64,000 nt of DNA. It comes from VFMC01 sp040380855. Lineage in GTDB: Bacteria > Actinomycetota > Acidimicrobiia > Acidimicrobiales > Ilumatobacteraceae. The position numbers were made by a program, and so were the translations under genes. Within the stretch, counting starts at the first letter, position 1; every line of letters begins with the position of its first letter. Location: the NCBI GenBank assembly GCA_040380855.1, contig JBEIIG010000007.1, positions 1 to 64,000 on the forward strand, given 5' to 3'. Under the pieces are notes generated by a model that was not told where the DNA came from, searched no databases, and saw nothing but the letters and a program-made list of their open reading frames with translations. This document shows positions 33,552 through 41,144 of the stretch, in pieces.

Positions 33552-34054
33552 ACACGTCACCCACCGTCGACGATCTGCTCGCCGGCCTCATCGTGGCCAT
33601 CAGCGACGACATCCTGCCGAACGTGGCCAACGCCAAGGCGGCCGCCACGGCGATGATGATGCAGGCGGTGCTGCAGTCGGTGCGCCAGGTGCTGCCCGTG
33701 TACCACGCCAACATCACCGACGAGCACAACCAGATGACCCGCACCCTGCGCGAGACGGCCGATGTGCTGGGCGGCGCCATCGGGCCGGAGGCCGACCGCA
33801 TCCGGGCGCGTGCTGCCGAACTGGGTGCCAGGGCCGATCTGCCCGCACCCCCCGACCAGGCCGCGACGATGGCGGCACACCGCACGCTCAGCGAGGCGTT
33901 GTGGGACACCATCGCCGACCTCGACGTGCTGCAGCGGGCCGGCGACCACCGCGCCGACGCCGCACTGCAGGTGGTGCGCGGCCATCTCGGCCCGCGCTAC
34001 ATGCGCGACGTCGCCACCGTGGTGGTGGGCGCCGGCATGCTCGGCCGCGGCTGA
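33548..34054 (+). CDS. Hypothetical helical protein coupled to the phosphotransferase
   Basis: The 168-residue product is predicted to be mostly alpha-helical with no membrane segment. The start overlaps the phosphotransferase stop by 4 bases (ATGA), so expression is coupled. Sequence such as SDDILPNVANAKAAATAMMMQ and ALWDTIADLDVLQRAGDHRAD gives no known motif. A partner or regulator of the kinase-like protein is the simplest inference. A strong hairpin lies 57 bases downstream. Confidence 0.6.
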   Translation: MNTSPTVDDLLAGLIVAISDDILPNVANAKAAATAMMMQAVLQSVRQVLPVYHANITDEHNQMTRTLRETADVLGGAIGPEADRIRARAAELGARADLPAPPDQAATMAAHRTLSEALWDTIADLDVLQRAGDHRADAALQVVRGHLGPRYMRDVATVVVGAGMLGRG

Positions 34055-34111
34055 GCCAGCCGCCCCGTGCGTCCGAGGCTCTCCGGCCGCGGCCGAACCG
34101 CTCGACCAGCG

Positions 34112-34157
34112 TTCTTGCGACGGATCGCGTCGAATGCGACGCGATCCGTCGCAAGAA
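34112..34157. terminator. Perfect 21-bp hairpin between convergent genes
   Basis: Two 21-base arms (34112-34132 and 34137-34157) are exact reverse complements around the loop AATG. The element lies midway between convergent stops at 34054 (plus) and 34183 (minus). It has no T-run but the stem is very stable, as in many GC-rich bacterial bidirectional terminators. The perfect match is stronger than needed for termination, so a mobile hairpin element is the alternative. Confidence 0.6.
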
Positions 34158-34182
34158 TGCCTCTGCGGTGAGCAGAGAGACG

Positions 34183-35415
34183 TCAGCCGACGGCGAGTTC
34201 CAGGCCGAGATGACGCATCGCGACCGCGGTGTACATCGTGGCCCCTTCCACCATCGTGGCCTCGTCGAAGTAGACGCGGTTCGAGTGGTTCGGTGCAGCC
34301 GTGAACGGGTTGCGATCGTGCGGGGTGGCGCCGAGGAACATCATCGTGCCGGGCACCCGCTCGATGACGTAGCTGAAGTCCTCGGCCCCCATCACCGGAT
34401 TGGGGAGCCGGACCATCCGGTTCTCGCCCGCCACCGTGCGGGCCACACCCATCGCGAAGTCGGTGAAGTCGGCACCGTTCACCGTGACCGGATAGCCGAG
34501 CTTCACGTCGACCTCCACCTGCATCTCGTGCGCGGCGGCGATGCCCTCGGCCACCCGACGGATGCCGTCGTGCACCTTGCTGCGGGTTCGCTCGCTGACC
34601 GCCCGGATGGTGCCCTGGATCTGCGCTGTCTCGGGAATGACATTGCTGGTGGTTCCCGCCACGATGCGAGCGACGGTGACAATGGTGGGGTCGAACACGT
34701 CGATGCGACGGGTGACCATGGTCTGCAGCGCCTGCACGATCTCGCACGCCACGGGGATGGGGTCGAGCGCACGGTGCGGTTCGCTGGCGTGGCCGCCCTT
34801 GCCGGTGAGGGTGATGGTCATCGTGTCGCTCGACGCCATCACCGGCCCGGGCCGTGTGCTGAAGAACCCCGACGGAGCCGCCGACGACACGTGCAGGGCG
34901 AAGGCACCGGTGACCGGCGAATCGCTGCCGTCGACACCGTGCGGACCGACGTTCAGCAGGCCTTCCTCGAGCATGAAGCGGGCACCCGCGTAGCCCTCCT
35001 CACCCGGCTGGAACATGAACAGCACCCGGCCGGGCAGGTCGGCCTGGCGAGCCGACAGCAGCTTCGCCGCGCCCATGAGCATCGACGTGTGCGTGTCGTG
35101 ACCGCAGGCGTGCATCGCATTGTCGACCTGCGACGAGAAGTCGAGCCCGGTGTCTTCCGGCATGGGCAGCGCATCCATGTCGCCGCGTAGCAACACGGTG
35201 GGGCCCGGCTTACCGCCGGTGAGCAGCGCCGCGATTCCACTGGTGGTCTCGTGCAGCGTCACCTCGAGCGGCAGCCCCTCGATGGCGGCGAGCACGTTCT
35301 CGCGGGTGATGGGCAGGTGGTTGCCGATCTCGGGCCAACGGTGCAGGGTGCGGCGCAACGCCACCATCTCGTCGAGCAGATCGTTGGCTTCCTCGCGGAT
35401 GTCGTTCACCGTCAT
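34183..35415 (-). CDS. M20-family amidohydrolase (hippurate hydrolase/aminoacylase type)
   Basis: The 410-residue metallohydrolase removes N-acyl groups from amino acids or related amides. Metal and catalytic motifs are LLRGDMDALPM near residue 77, NAMHACGHDTHTSML near 100, FQPGEEGYAGA with the catalytic Glu pair, and VMGAEDFSYV near the C terminus. The inserted dimerisation domain contains GGHASEPHRALDPI. Length is typical. The true substrate is open. Divergent from a Nudix gene, with overlapping -10 boxes between them. Confidence 0.88.
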   Translation of the reverse strand: MTVNDIREEANDLLDEMVALRRTLHRWPEIGNHLPITRENVLAAIEGLPLEVTLHETTSGIAALLTGGKPGPTVLLRGDMDALPMPEDTGLDFSSQVDNAMHACGHDTHTSMLMGAAKLLSARQADLPGRVLFMFQPGEEGYAGARFMLEEGLLNVGPHGVDGSDSPVTGAFALHVSSAAPSGFFSTRPGPVMASSDTMTITLTGKGGHASEPHRALDPIPVACEIVQALQTMVTRRIDVFDPTIVTVARIVAGTTSNVIPETAQIQGTIRAVSERTRSKVHDGIRRVAEGIAAAHEMQVEVDVKLGYPVTVNGADFTDFAMGVARTVAGENRMVRLPNPVMGAEDFSYVIERVPGTMMFLGATPHDRNPFTAAPNHSNRVYFDEATMVEGATMYTAVAMRHLGLELAVG

Positions 35416-35421
35416 GCGCGC

Positions 35422-35431
35422 ATGCTAGTCA
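35422..35431. promoter_or_regulatory. Overlapping divergent -10 boxes of the M20 and Nudix genes
   Basis: The minus-strand box TAGCAT (35422-35427) and the plus-strand box TAGTCA (35426-35431) share two bases and end 6 bases before the respective ATG codons at 35415 and 35438. The plus box ends in A instead of T. Only one polymerase can occupy the site at a time. Confidence 0.4.
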
Positions 35432-35437
35432 GACGGC

Positions 35438-35980
35438 ATGAGCGGCGACCCCGGGTCAACCCCGCCCGAGCCGATCGGGGCGCAGGACGAGCTCGTCGAC
35501 CTGATCGACGAACTCGACCGGGTGCTGGGCACGGTCACGCGAGCCGAGATGCGGCGGGAACGGTTGCTGCACCGCTGCGTGTTCGTGGCCGTGGTGCATC
35601 CCGACGGGCGCCTGCTGGTGCACCGCCGCAGCGAACACAAAGATGTGTGGCCGGGTTGGTTCGACATCGCCGTCGGGGGCGTGGTGGCCGCGGGCGAGTC
35701 GTACGACGACGCGGCCCGGCGCGAGGTGGCCGAAGAGGTGGGCCTCGACGACGTAGTACCGCTGGCCGTCGACGACGGGACACCCCGTCTGTACCGCGAC
35801 GAGCAGGTGGCGCTGCTCGGACGCTGCTACCGGGTGGTGCACCCCGGCCCGTTCACGTTCGCCGACGGCGAGGTGGTGGAGGCGCGCTGGGTCGACCGGG
35901 CGGAACTCGAGCATCTCCTGACGACCGAGCGGTTCCTGCCCGATTCGCTGTCGCTGCTGCTGCCCCTGCTCGACGACTGA
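35438..35980 (+). CDS. Nudix hydrolase
   Basis: The 180-residue protein has a complete Nudix box from Gly81 to Leu103 (GVVAAGESYDDAARREVAEE then VGL) with all Glu residues for metal binding. The N-terminal helix (about 15-42) and the phrase LLVHRRSEHKDVWPGWFDIAVGG resemble the YfcD/isopentenyl-diphosphate-isomerase-like group. It should hydrolyse a nucleoside diphosphate linked to some group X. The substrate is unknown. The ATG is set by spacing to the upstream -10 box. There is no operon partner downstream on the same strand within 130 bases. Confidence 0.85.
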   Translation: MSGDPGSTPPEPIGAQDELVDLIDELDRVLGTVTRAEMRRERLLHRCVFVAVVHPDGRLLVHRRSEHKDVWPGWFDIAVGGVVAAGESYDDAARREVAEEVGLDDVVPLAVDDGTPRLYRDEQVALLGRCYRVVHPGPFTFADGEVVEARWVDRAELEHLLTTERFLPDSLSLLLPLLDD

Positions 35981-36118
35981 GCGCTCGCTGACCGAGGTCT
36001 CTCTGTCCAAGGCCTCGACGACTGGCACCGAGCCGAGATGCATTTCCAGGTGGGCGGTTCCGATGTCGTCATTGCCGGTGCTGCTGCCGACCGACGGCTG
36101 CAGCAGGAGGACACAGCG

Positions 36119-36388
36119 ATGACCATGTACGGCGCCAACCCCGAACAGCTGACGGCTCTCGGCCGCAGCCTGCAACGCCAGATCGAGGCGATCGACGCCA
36201 TGACGAGCAGCATCACGGCGACGCTGGCGGGCACCACCTGGACCGGGCCGGCCCGCGACCAGTTCGAACACGACTGGCACACCACGTTCCGTGGCGCACT
36301 CGACCGAATGAAGCAGGCGTTCGATGCGGCCGGCCACGACTGCGTGCGCATGTCGGCCGACCTGCAGCGGTTGCTCGGCCCCCGCTGA
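36119..36388 (+). CDS. Orphan WXG100-family protein
   Basis: The 89-residue protein folds as a helical hairpin with the Trp-x-Gly turn at residues 41-43 (WTGPARDQF), the family hallmark. Length is standard. WXG100 proteins are exported as dimers by type VII (ESX) systems. Here no EccC ATPase, partner WXG100 or LXG toxin is adjacent, so export must use machinery elsewhere. AGGAGG sits 9 bases before the ATG at 36119 and sets the start. The C-terminal YxxxD/E export signal is not obvious. Confidence 0.8.
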   Translation: MTMYGANPEQLTALGRSLQRQIEAIDAMTSSITATLAGTTWTGPARDQFEHDWHTTFRGALDRMKQAFDAAGHDCVRMSADLQRLLGPR

Positions 36389-36435
36389 GCCGACATCACC
36401 TGTCAGGCGACTCTCCATCCTGCGCCACCCCGAGC

Positions 36436-36478
36436 GCGATGAGCAACCTGCGTACCAGCTGCGCAACCCGCTCATCGC
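36436..36478 (+). repeat. Palindromic 43-base repeat, copy 1
   Basis: The unit begins GCGATGAGCAAC and ends CGCTCATCGC, so its ends are inverted copies of each other. It is 43 bases long and differs from copy 2 at six or so positions, all in the central part. It lies in the 230-base gap after the WXG100 gene. Confidence 0.7.
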
Positions 36479-36497
36479 CACTGGGCCGCCAGTCAAC

Positions 36498-36540
36498 GCG
36501 ATGAGCAACATGCGCACGGACTGCGCAACTCGCTCATCGC
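36498..36540 (+). repeat. Palindromic 43-base repeat, copy 2
   Basis: The second copy lies in the same orientation 62 bases after copy 1, with the same inverted ends (GCGATGAGC and GCTCATCGC). Conserved ends with a variable centre fit a REP-like hairpin element. Confidence 0.7.
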
Positions 36541-36606
36541 GCTCGGGGGCTCGAGGGCGGACGACGCCGTCGCCGGCGGGCCGGGCGGCGGGCCGGACGT
36601 GACCGG

Positions 36607-36612
36607 TACCAT
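36607..36612 (+). promoter_or_regulatory. Predicted -10 box of the thiamine-binding/HTH/HAD operon
   Basis: TACCAT ends 6 bases before the GTG at 36619 and serves a three-gene unit. Confidence 0.45.
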
Positions 36613-36618
36613 GGCGCC

Positions 36619-36873
36619 GTGCTGCGTCTGGAGTTCACCATCGAGCCGTTCGTCGAAGGGCAACCCGGTCCACACGTGCTGTCGGCCGTGACTGCTGCAG
36701 AGTCGCTGGGCGTGGCGGTCGAGTTCGGCCCGTTCGGATCGAGCTGTGTCGTGCCGGGCGAGCGGGCCGGGGCCGTGGTCGGTGCCATCGTCGACGCCGC
36801 AGTCGCCAACGGTGCCACCAACGTCACTGTCGACATCGCTCGGCTCGACGACGAGCCGGAGGCCTCACGATGA
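36619..36873 (+). CDS. Small thiamine-binding-like protein (MTH1187/YkoF type)
   Basis: The 84-residue single-domain protein has the ferredoxin-like pattern of the MTH1187 family: LRLEFTIEPF as first strand, a helix with SAVTAAESLG, a strand VEFGPFGSSCVV and a second helix/strand ending ATNVTVDI. Family members bind thiamine or related molecules. Length fits. The assignment is from pattern only and moderate. GTG start is supported by a -10 box 6 bases upstream. Its stop overlaps the next start (ATGA). Confidence 0.55.
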   Translation: MLRLEFTIEPFVEGQPGPHVLSAVTAAESLGVAVEFGPFGSSCVVPGERAGAVVGAIVDAAVANGATNVTVDIARLDDEPEASR

Positions 36874-37241
36874 GCGGCCTGCCCCGGCACCCGCTGGTGC
36901 TGTCGGTGCGGCCGATCATCGAAGCCCTTGGTGCCCAACTGGTACCGCTCGACGAACGCGAGCCGGGCGACCTGCCGCTGAAGTGGGAGGGCACCGAAGT
37001 GGCTGCGGTGCGCATGGCCCCGCTCCACGGCGCACTCGACCGACTGATCGAAGGGGTCGAACGCGAACTCGGCGGCCGCCTGCCACAGCTCGGCCGCGAA
37101 GACAAACAGCGCGCCATCCGCCTGCTCGACGACCTCGGGGCCTTCACCCTGCGACGCGCCGTGGAAGACGTGGCCGACGCCATGGGCGTGAGCCGCATCA
37201 CCGTCTACAACTACCTGAACGCGCTGCACCGAACGCCATGA
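36870..37241 (+). CDS. Small transcriptional regulator with C-terminal HTH
   Basis: The 123-residue protein has an N-terminal region of unknown fold (1-75) and a C-terminal segment, KQRAIRLLDDLGAFTLRRAV then EDVADAMGVSRITVYNYLNAL. This resembles the HTH_22 domain of YheO-type regulators (GAF.xKGAVxxVAxxLGxSRxTVYxYL). The PAS-like sensor half of YheO is absent. Overlaps both neighbours by 4 bases (ATGA). It may regulate its own operon; the partner thiamine-binding-like protein could supply the sensor part. Confidence 0.6.
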   Translation: MSGLPRHPLVLSVRPIIEALGAQLVPLDEREPGDLPLKWEGTEVAAVRMAPLHGALDRLIEGVERELGGRLPQLGREDKQRAIRLLDDLGAFTLRRAVEDVADAMGVSRITVYNYLNALHRTP

Positions 37242-37927
37242 CCCGGCCGTACGACATCGTCGCGTTCGATGCCGACGACACCCTGTGGGCCAGCGAGGAC
37301 GGGTTCCGCGCCAACGAGTTGCGATTCGTCGAACTGATCTCGCCCTACGCCCCCGAGGGTGTCGACGTGAAGGCAGCGCTCACCGCGGTCGAGCGGGCGA
37401 ACCTGTCGGCGTTGGGGTACGGCGTGAAGGCGTTCGCCATCTCGATGGTCGAGGCCGCGCTGTCGATCACCCAGCACCGTGTGCCCAACACGGTGATCGG
37501 TGAACTGGTGGCCATGGCCCGCGCCCAACTGGAGGCACCCGTGGAACTGCTGCCACATGTGCCCGAGGTGCTCGAACGGGTGGGGGCGGCCTACACGCTG
37601 GTGCTCATCACCAAAGGCGACCTGGTGCACCAGACCCGCAAGATCAACACCAGCGGTCTGGCCCACCACTTCCACCATCTCGAGATCGTCCTCGAGAAAG
37701 ATGTCGACACCTACGCCCGGTTGCTGCAGCGCTGGGCGATCGCACCCGAGCGGTTCTGCATGGTGGGCAACAGCGTGCGCAGCGACATCCTGCCGGTGAT
37801 GGCCCTCGGCGGGCACGGCGTGCACGTGCCGTACCACCTGCTGTGGGAGCTCGAGCACGTCGAGCACGACGAGCACGTCACCGAATTGTCGTCACTGGCC
37901 GACCTGCCGGCACTGCTGGGCTGTTAG
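37238..37927 (+). CDS. HAD-superfamily hydrolase
   Basis: The 229-residue phosphatase-like protein has motif I AFDADDTLW (residues 9-17; Asp10 and Asp12 as nucleophile and acid), motif II LITKGD near 126, motif III Lys in the following helix and motif IV MVGNSVRSDILPV near 176. A helical cap lies between motifs I and II. It should dephosphorylate a small metabolite. Third gene of the unit, coupled by ATGA overlap. Its stop overlaps the convergent esterase stop by 4 bases. Confidence 0.83.
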   Translation: MTRPYDIVAFDADDTLWASEDGFRANELRFVELISPYAPEGVDVKAALTAVERANLSALGYGVKAFAISMVEAALSITQHRVPNTVIGELVAMARAQLEAPVELLPHVPEVLERVGAAYTLVLITKGDLVHQTRKINTSGLAHHFHHLEIVLEKDVDTYARLLQRWAIAPERFCMVGNSVRSDILPVMALGGHGVHVPYHLLWELEHVEHDEHVTELSSLADLPALLGC

Positions 37928-38889
37928 CCGGCACTGCGAGCGGTGTCGACCATGGCCCGCACCCAGGCGACATAGCGGTCGAGCGCCACGGCAGCCATGC
38001 GGTTCGGCAGCGAGTCGAACCCGTGCATGCCCTCGGGGTACACGTCGAGCGTGGTGTCGGTGCCCGCCATCCACCACCGTGTGGCGATGAACATCGTGTC
38101 GTCGACCAGGGCGTCGCGGGTGCCCACACTGAACTGCGCCGGCGGCAGGTCGTGGAGCGATGCGTGCAGCGGCGACACAGCGGGGTCGCGGCGCTCGTCG
38201 CGGGTGCGGCCCGGTGCATACCCCTCGGCCAGCCACTCCGAATGCGGGGTCGACAGCACCAGCGACTCGGCACCCCAGTTGCGCATCGACGGGGTGAGCC
38301 CGAGGTCGTACCAGCCGTAGCAGAGGTGTGCCCCGGCGAAGGGCGTGAGCCCGTGCCGGTCGCGCAGGCGCAGCAGCGTGACCACCACCAGATTGGCGCC
38401 GGCCGACTCACCACCGATGAACAGTGGGCCACCACCCAGGTCGGCGGCGTGCTCGAGGAACCACAGGGCTGCGGCCTCGCAGTCGTCGGCCCCTGCCGGG
38501 AACGGGTGCTCGGGGGCCAGGCGGTAGTCGACGCTCACCACGGTGAGGTTCATGCGGTCGACGATCACCCGCAGGAAGTCGTCGTACTCGCGCGGCGAGC
38601 CGTAGGTGAAGCCACCGCCGTGGATGTGTAGGAACACGCCGTCGGGCCGCGCGGCACGGATGATGCGCAGCGGGATGTCGCCCGCCGGGCCGGCGATGCT
38701 GGGCGTCTCGGCACGTGGGTCGGCCACCGGCAGCGGGAACGCGCTGCGGCCCGACTCGCGGGCCGCGCGCACCTTGGAGGGCGGGATCTCCTCCATGCGC
38801 ACACCCGCCATCGCGGCGGCCATCTGGTCGTTGGCGGCACGGGTTTCGGCCAGGGTGTCGTCGTCGACAGCGACGAACGTGAGGCGCAT
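37924..38889 (-). CDS. Alpha/beta hydrolase, hormone-sensitive-lipase-like esterase
   Basis: The 321-residue esterase has the family motifs HGGGFTYGSP (oxyanion hole, near residue 88), YRLAPEHPFPAG, GGESAGANL with the nucleophile Ser, and GMHGFDS with the catalytic His. It hydrolyses carboxylic esters; the substrate is unknown. The ATG at 38889 is preferred over the GTG one codon upstream. The gene starts 13 bases after the coaA stop on the same strand and is probably co-transcribed with it. Confidence 0.87.
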   Translation of the reverse strand: MRLTFVAVDDDTLAETRAANDQMAAAMAGVRMEEIPPSKVRAARESGRSAFPLPVADPRAETPSIAGPAGDIPLRIIRAARPDGVFLHIHGGGFTYGSPREYDDFLRVIVDRMNLTVVSVDYRLAPEHPFPAGADDCEAAALWFLEHAADLGGGPLFIGGESAGANLVVVTLLRLRDRHGLTPFAGAHLCYGWYDLGLTPSMRNWGAESLVLSTPHSEWLAEGYAPGRTRDERRDPAVSPLHASLHDLPPAQFSVGTRDALVDDTMFIATRWWMAGTDTTLDVYPEGMHGFDSLPNRMAAVALDRYVAWVRAMVDTARSAG

Positions 38890-38902
38890 CACCGGCGCCG
38901 GA

Positions 38903-39841
38903 TCAGAGCCGCCGCAGCGACACGTCGGTCACCCGGTGGTCGATGCCCTTGCGCAACAGCAGGCTGGCCCGCGAGCGGGTGGGCTCGATGTTCTCGCGCA
39001 GGTTCTTGCCGTTGATCTCGCGCCAGATGCCACGGGCGGTCTCGACCGCTTCGTCGCGAGTGAGGTGGGCGAAGTTGCGGAAGAAGCTGTCGGGGTCTTG
39101 GAACACGGTGTCGCACAACTTCAGGAACCGCTCGACGTACCAGTGCTCGATGTGCTCTTCGTCGGCGTCGATGTAGATACTGAAGTCGAAGTAGTCGCTG
39201 ACGAACTCGTTCGCCTCGCCCTTGGTGGGGGCGCCCACCTGCAACACGTTGAGCCCCTCGAGGATGAGGATGTCGGGCTGACGGACGACGATCTCCTCGC
39301 CGTCGACGATGTCGTACACGACGTGGCTGTACACCGGTGCGGTCACCTCGGCCGCGCCGCTCTTCACCTCGCGCAGGAACTCGATGAGGCGCCGCGTGTC
39401 GTAGCTCTCGGGGAACCCTTTGCGGTTCATGATGCCGCGCTCGGTGAGCACCCGGTTGGGGTGCAAGAACCCGTCGGTGGTGACGAGGTCGACCTGCGGG
39501 TGGTCGGGCCACCGGGCCAGCAGCGCCTGCAGGATACGGGCGAACGTGCTCTTGCCCACCGCCACGCTGCCCGCCACCCCGATGACGTAGGGCACCTTCG
39601 GGGCCAGTGTGCCGAGGAAGGCAGCCGACACCTTGTGCAGGTTCTGCGTGGCTGCGACGTAGAGGTTGAGCAGGCGGGTGAGCGGCAGGTAGACCGCCGC
39701 CACCTCGTCGAGATCGATGCGGTCGTTGATACCGCGCAGGGCCACCAGCTCGCTCTCGCGCAACGTGAGCGGTGTGGCGGCGCGCAAGTCGGCCCAGTCG
39801 CCGCGAGGGAAGGTGAGGTAGCGGCCAGCCGCGTCGGTCAC
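38903..39841 (-). CDS. coaA: Type I pantothenate kinase
   Basis: The 312-residue enzyme phosphorylates pantothenate, the first step of coenzyme A synthesis. It has the P-loop GVAGSVAVGKSTFARIL near residue 98, LVTTDGFLHPNRVL, MNRKGFPESYD and LEGLNVLQ, all highly diagnostic for prokaryotic CoaA. The N-terminal PLTRLLNLYVAATQ also matches. The GTG at 39841 is the only start consistent with the family length, and TAGGGT ends 8 bases upstream. Divergent from a DNA methyltransferase gene with only 24 bases between the two starts. Confidence 0.95.
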   Translation of the reverse strand: MTDAAGRYLTFPRGDWADLRAATPLTLRESELVALRGINDRIDLDEVAAVYLPLTRLLNLYVAATQNLHKVSAAFLGTLAPKVPYVIGVAGSVAVGKSTFARILQALLARWPDHPQVDLVTTDGFLHPNRVLTERGIMNRKGFPESYDTRRLIEFLREVKSGAAEVTAPVYSHVVYDIVDGEEIVVRQPDILILEGLNVLQVGAPTKGEANEFVSDYFDFSIYIDADEEHIEHWYVERFLKLCDTVFQDPDSFFRNFAHLTRDEAVETARGIWREINGKNLRENIEPTRSRASLLLRKGIDHRVTDVSLRRL

Positions 39842-39849
39842 GGTGGCGA

Positions 39850-39859
39850 ACCCTACGCT
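39850..39859. promoter_or_regulatory. Overlapping divergent -10 boxes of coaA and the methyltransferase gene
   Basis: TAGGGT on the minus strand (39850-39855) ends 8 bases before coaA, and TACGCT on the plus strand (39854-39859) ends 6 bases before the methyltransferase ATG. They share two bases. Confidence 0.45.
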
Positions 39860-39865
39860 GCCCGC

Positions 39866-41119
39866 ATGGGCGCGCCACAACCAGCGAGGGCGACACCGGC
39901 TGCCCCCGCAGCCTCGCGGCGAAAGCAGTTGGGCGCCTGGTACACGCCCGACGAGTTGGTCGAGCAGGTGGTCGACCACGTTCTCGACGCAGCGTCGTTC
40001 GGCGACGGGGTGGTGCGTGTGCTCGATCCGGCCTGTGGCGACGGTCGCTTCCTCGCCGCCGTCGGCCGTCGGGTGGGCGCTCGGGCCGAACTGACGGGGT
40101 GCGACATCGATGCCTCCGCAGTGGCTGCCGCCCGCAATGCGCTCGGCCCGGCAGCCACCCTCGTCGAGGCCGACGCGCTCGCCCACGACTGGGGCGACAG
40201 CCGGTTCGACATCGTGGTGGGCAATCCGCCGTTCCTGAACCAGCTCGCCCGTGCCACCAGCCGCGGCGGTCGATCTCGGTACGGAGGCGGGCCCTACGCC
40301 GACTCGGCCGCCGTGTTCCTGGCACTGGCGGTGCGGCTGGTCGCCCCCGGAGGGTGTATCGGCCTGGTGCTGCCCCAAGCCCTCCTGTCGGCACGCGATG
40401 CCGCACCGATCCGCGACGAGGTCGACGCCGCGGCCGCGATGCGGTGGATGTGGTGGAGCGACGAGCACCTCTTCGACGCGCAGGTGCGCGTGTGGGCCGG
40501 TGCGTGGGAGGTGGCGGGCCGTCAGGGTGCCGTGCACCGTTCGTGCGGCACCGACTTCGAACGCATTGCCGACATGGCGATGCCGACGATGTGGACGGCA
40601 CTGCTCACCGGCGGCTCACCGGACCGCTACGACGGGCCGGTGCTGGCCGACATCGCCACGTTCACCGCCGACTTCCGCGACCAGTACTACGGCCTCGTCG
40701 GTGCGGTGGGCGACGATGTCGACGGACCACCGCTCGTCACCTCGGGCCTCATCGACCCGGGTGTGTGCCACTGGGGCATCCGCCCGGTGCGCTTCGCGAA
40801 ACAGCGGTACGCCGCGCCGCGGGTGGCCCTCGAGCGCCTGTCGCCACGCCTCCAGCACTGGGCGGCACAGCGGTTGGTTCCCAAGGTGTTGATCGCCAAC
40901 CAGACCACCGTGATCGAAGCCGTGCACGACCCTGGGGGCGACTGGCTGCCCAGCGTGCCCGTCATCACCTGTACGAGCGGCGACCCGGAACGGGTGATGG
41001 CCGTGTTGTCGTCGCCCGCCGCCACCGACTGGGTGCACCACCATGCCGCGGGCAGCGGCCTCGGTGCCGGCAGCGTGCGCCTCAATCCGAGGTTGCTCGG
41101 TTCCATTCCGCTGCGTTGA
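39866..41119 (+). CDS. Orphan N6-adenine DNA methyltransferase
   Basis: The 417-residue protein has an SAM-binding motif I DPACGDGRFL (54-63), an acidic motif II TGCDIDASA and the catalytic motif IV NPPF at 120-123, in the order of gamma-class N6-adenine methylases. The phrase KQLGAWYTPDELVEQVV just before is typical of the M.TaqI-like/type IIG group. A C-terminal target-recognition region of about 200 residues follows. No restriction nuclease gene is adjacent and the protein is too short to contain one. It is therefore either an orphan regulator-type methylase or a decayed restriction pair. The recognition site is unknown. Confidence 0.82.
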   Translation: MGAPQPARATPAAPAASRRKQLGAWYTPDELVEQVVDHVLDAASFGDGVVRVLDPACGDGRFLAAVGRRVGARAELTGCDIDASAVAAARNALGPAATLVEADALAHDWGDSRFDIVVGNPPFLNQLARATSRGGRSRYGGGPYADSAAVFLALAVRLVAPGGCIGLVLPQALLSARDAAPIRDEVDAAAAMRWMWWSDEHLFDAQVRVWAGAWEVAGRQGAVHRSCGTDFERIADMAMPTMWTALLTGGSPDRYDGPVLADIATFTADFRDQYYGLVGAVGDDVDGPPLVTSGLIDPGVCHWGIRPVRFAKQRYAAPRVALERLSPRLQHWAAQRLVPKVLIANQTTVIEAVHDPGGDWLPSVPVITCTSGDPERVMAVLSSPAATDWVHHHAAGSGLGAGSVRLNPRLLGSIPLR

Positions 41120-41144
41120 CGAACCGCTTGTCGGCGCGGAACGG

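Noticed and set aside
36436..36540. Two 43-base repeats as CRISPR
   Set aside because: Only two copies, palindromic ends, a 19-base gap and no cas genes.
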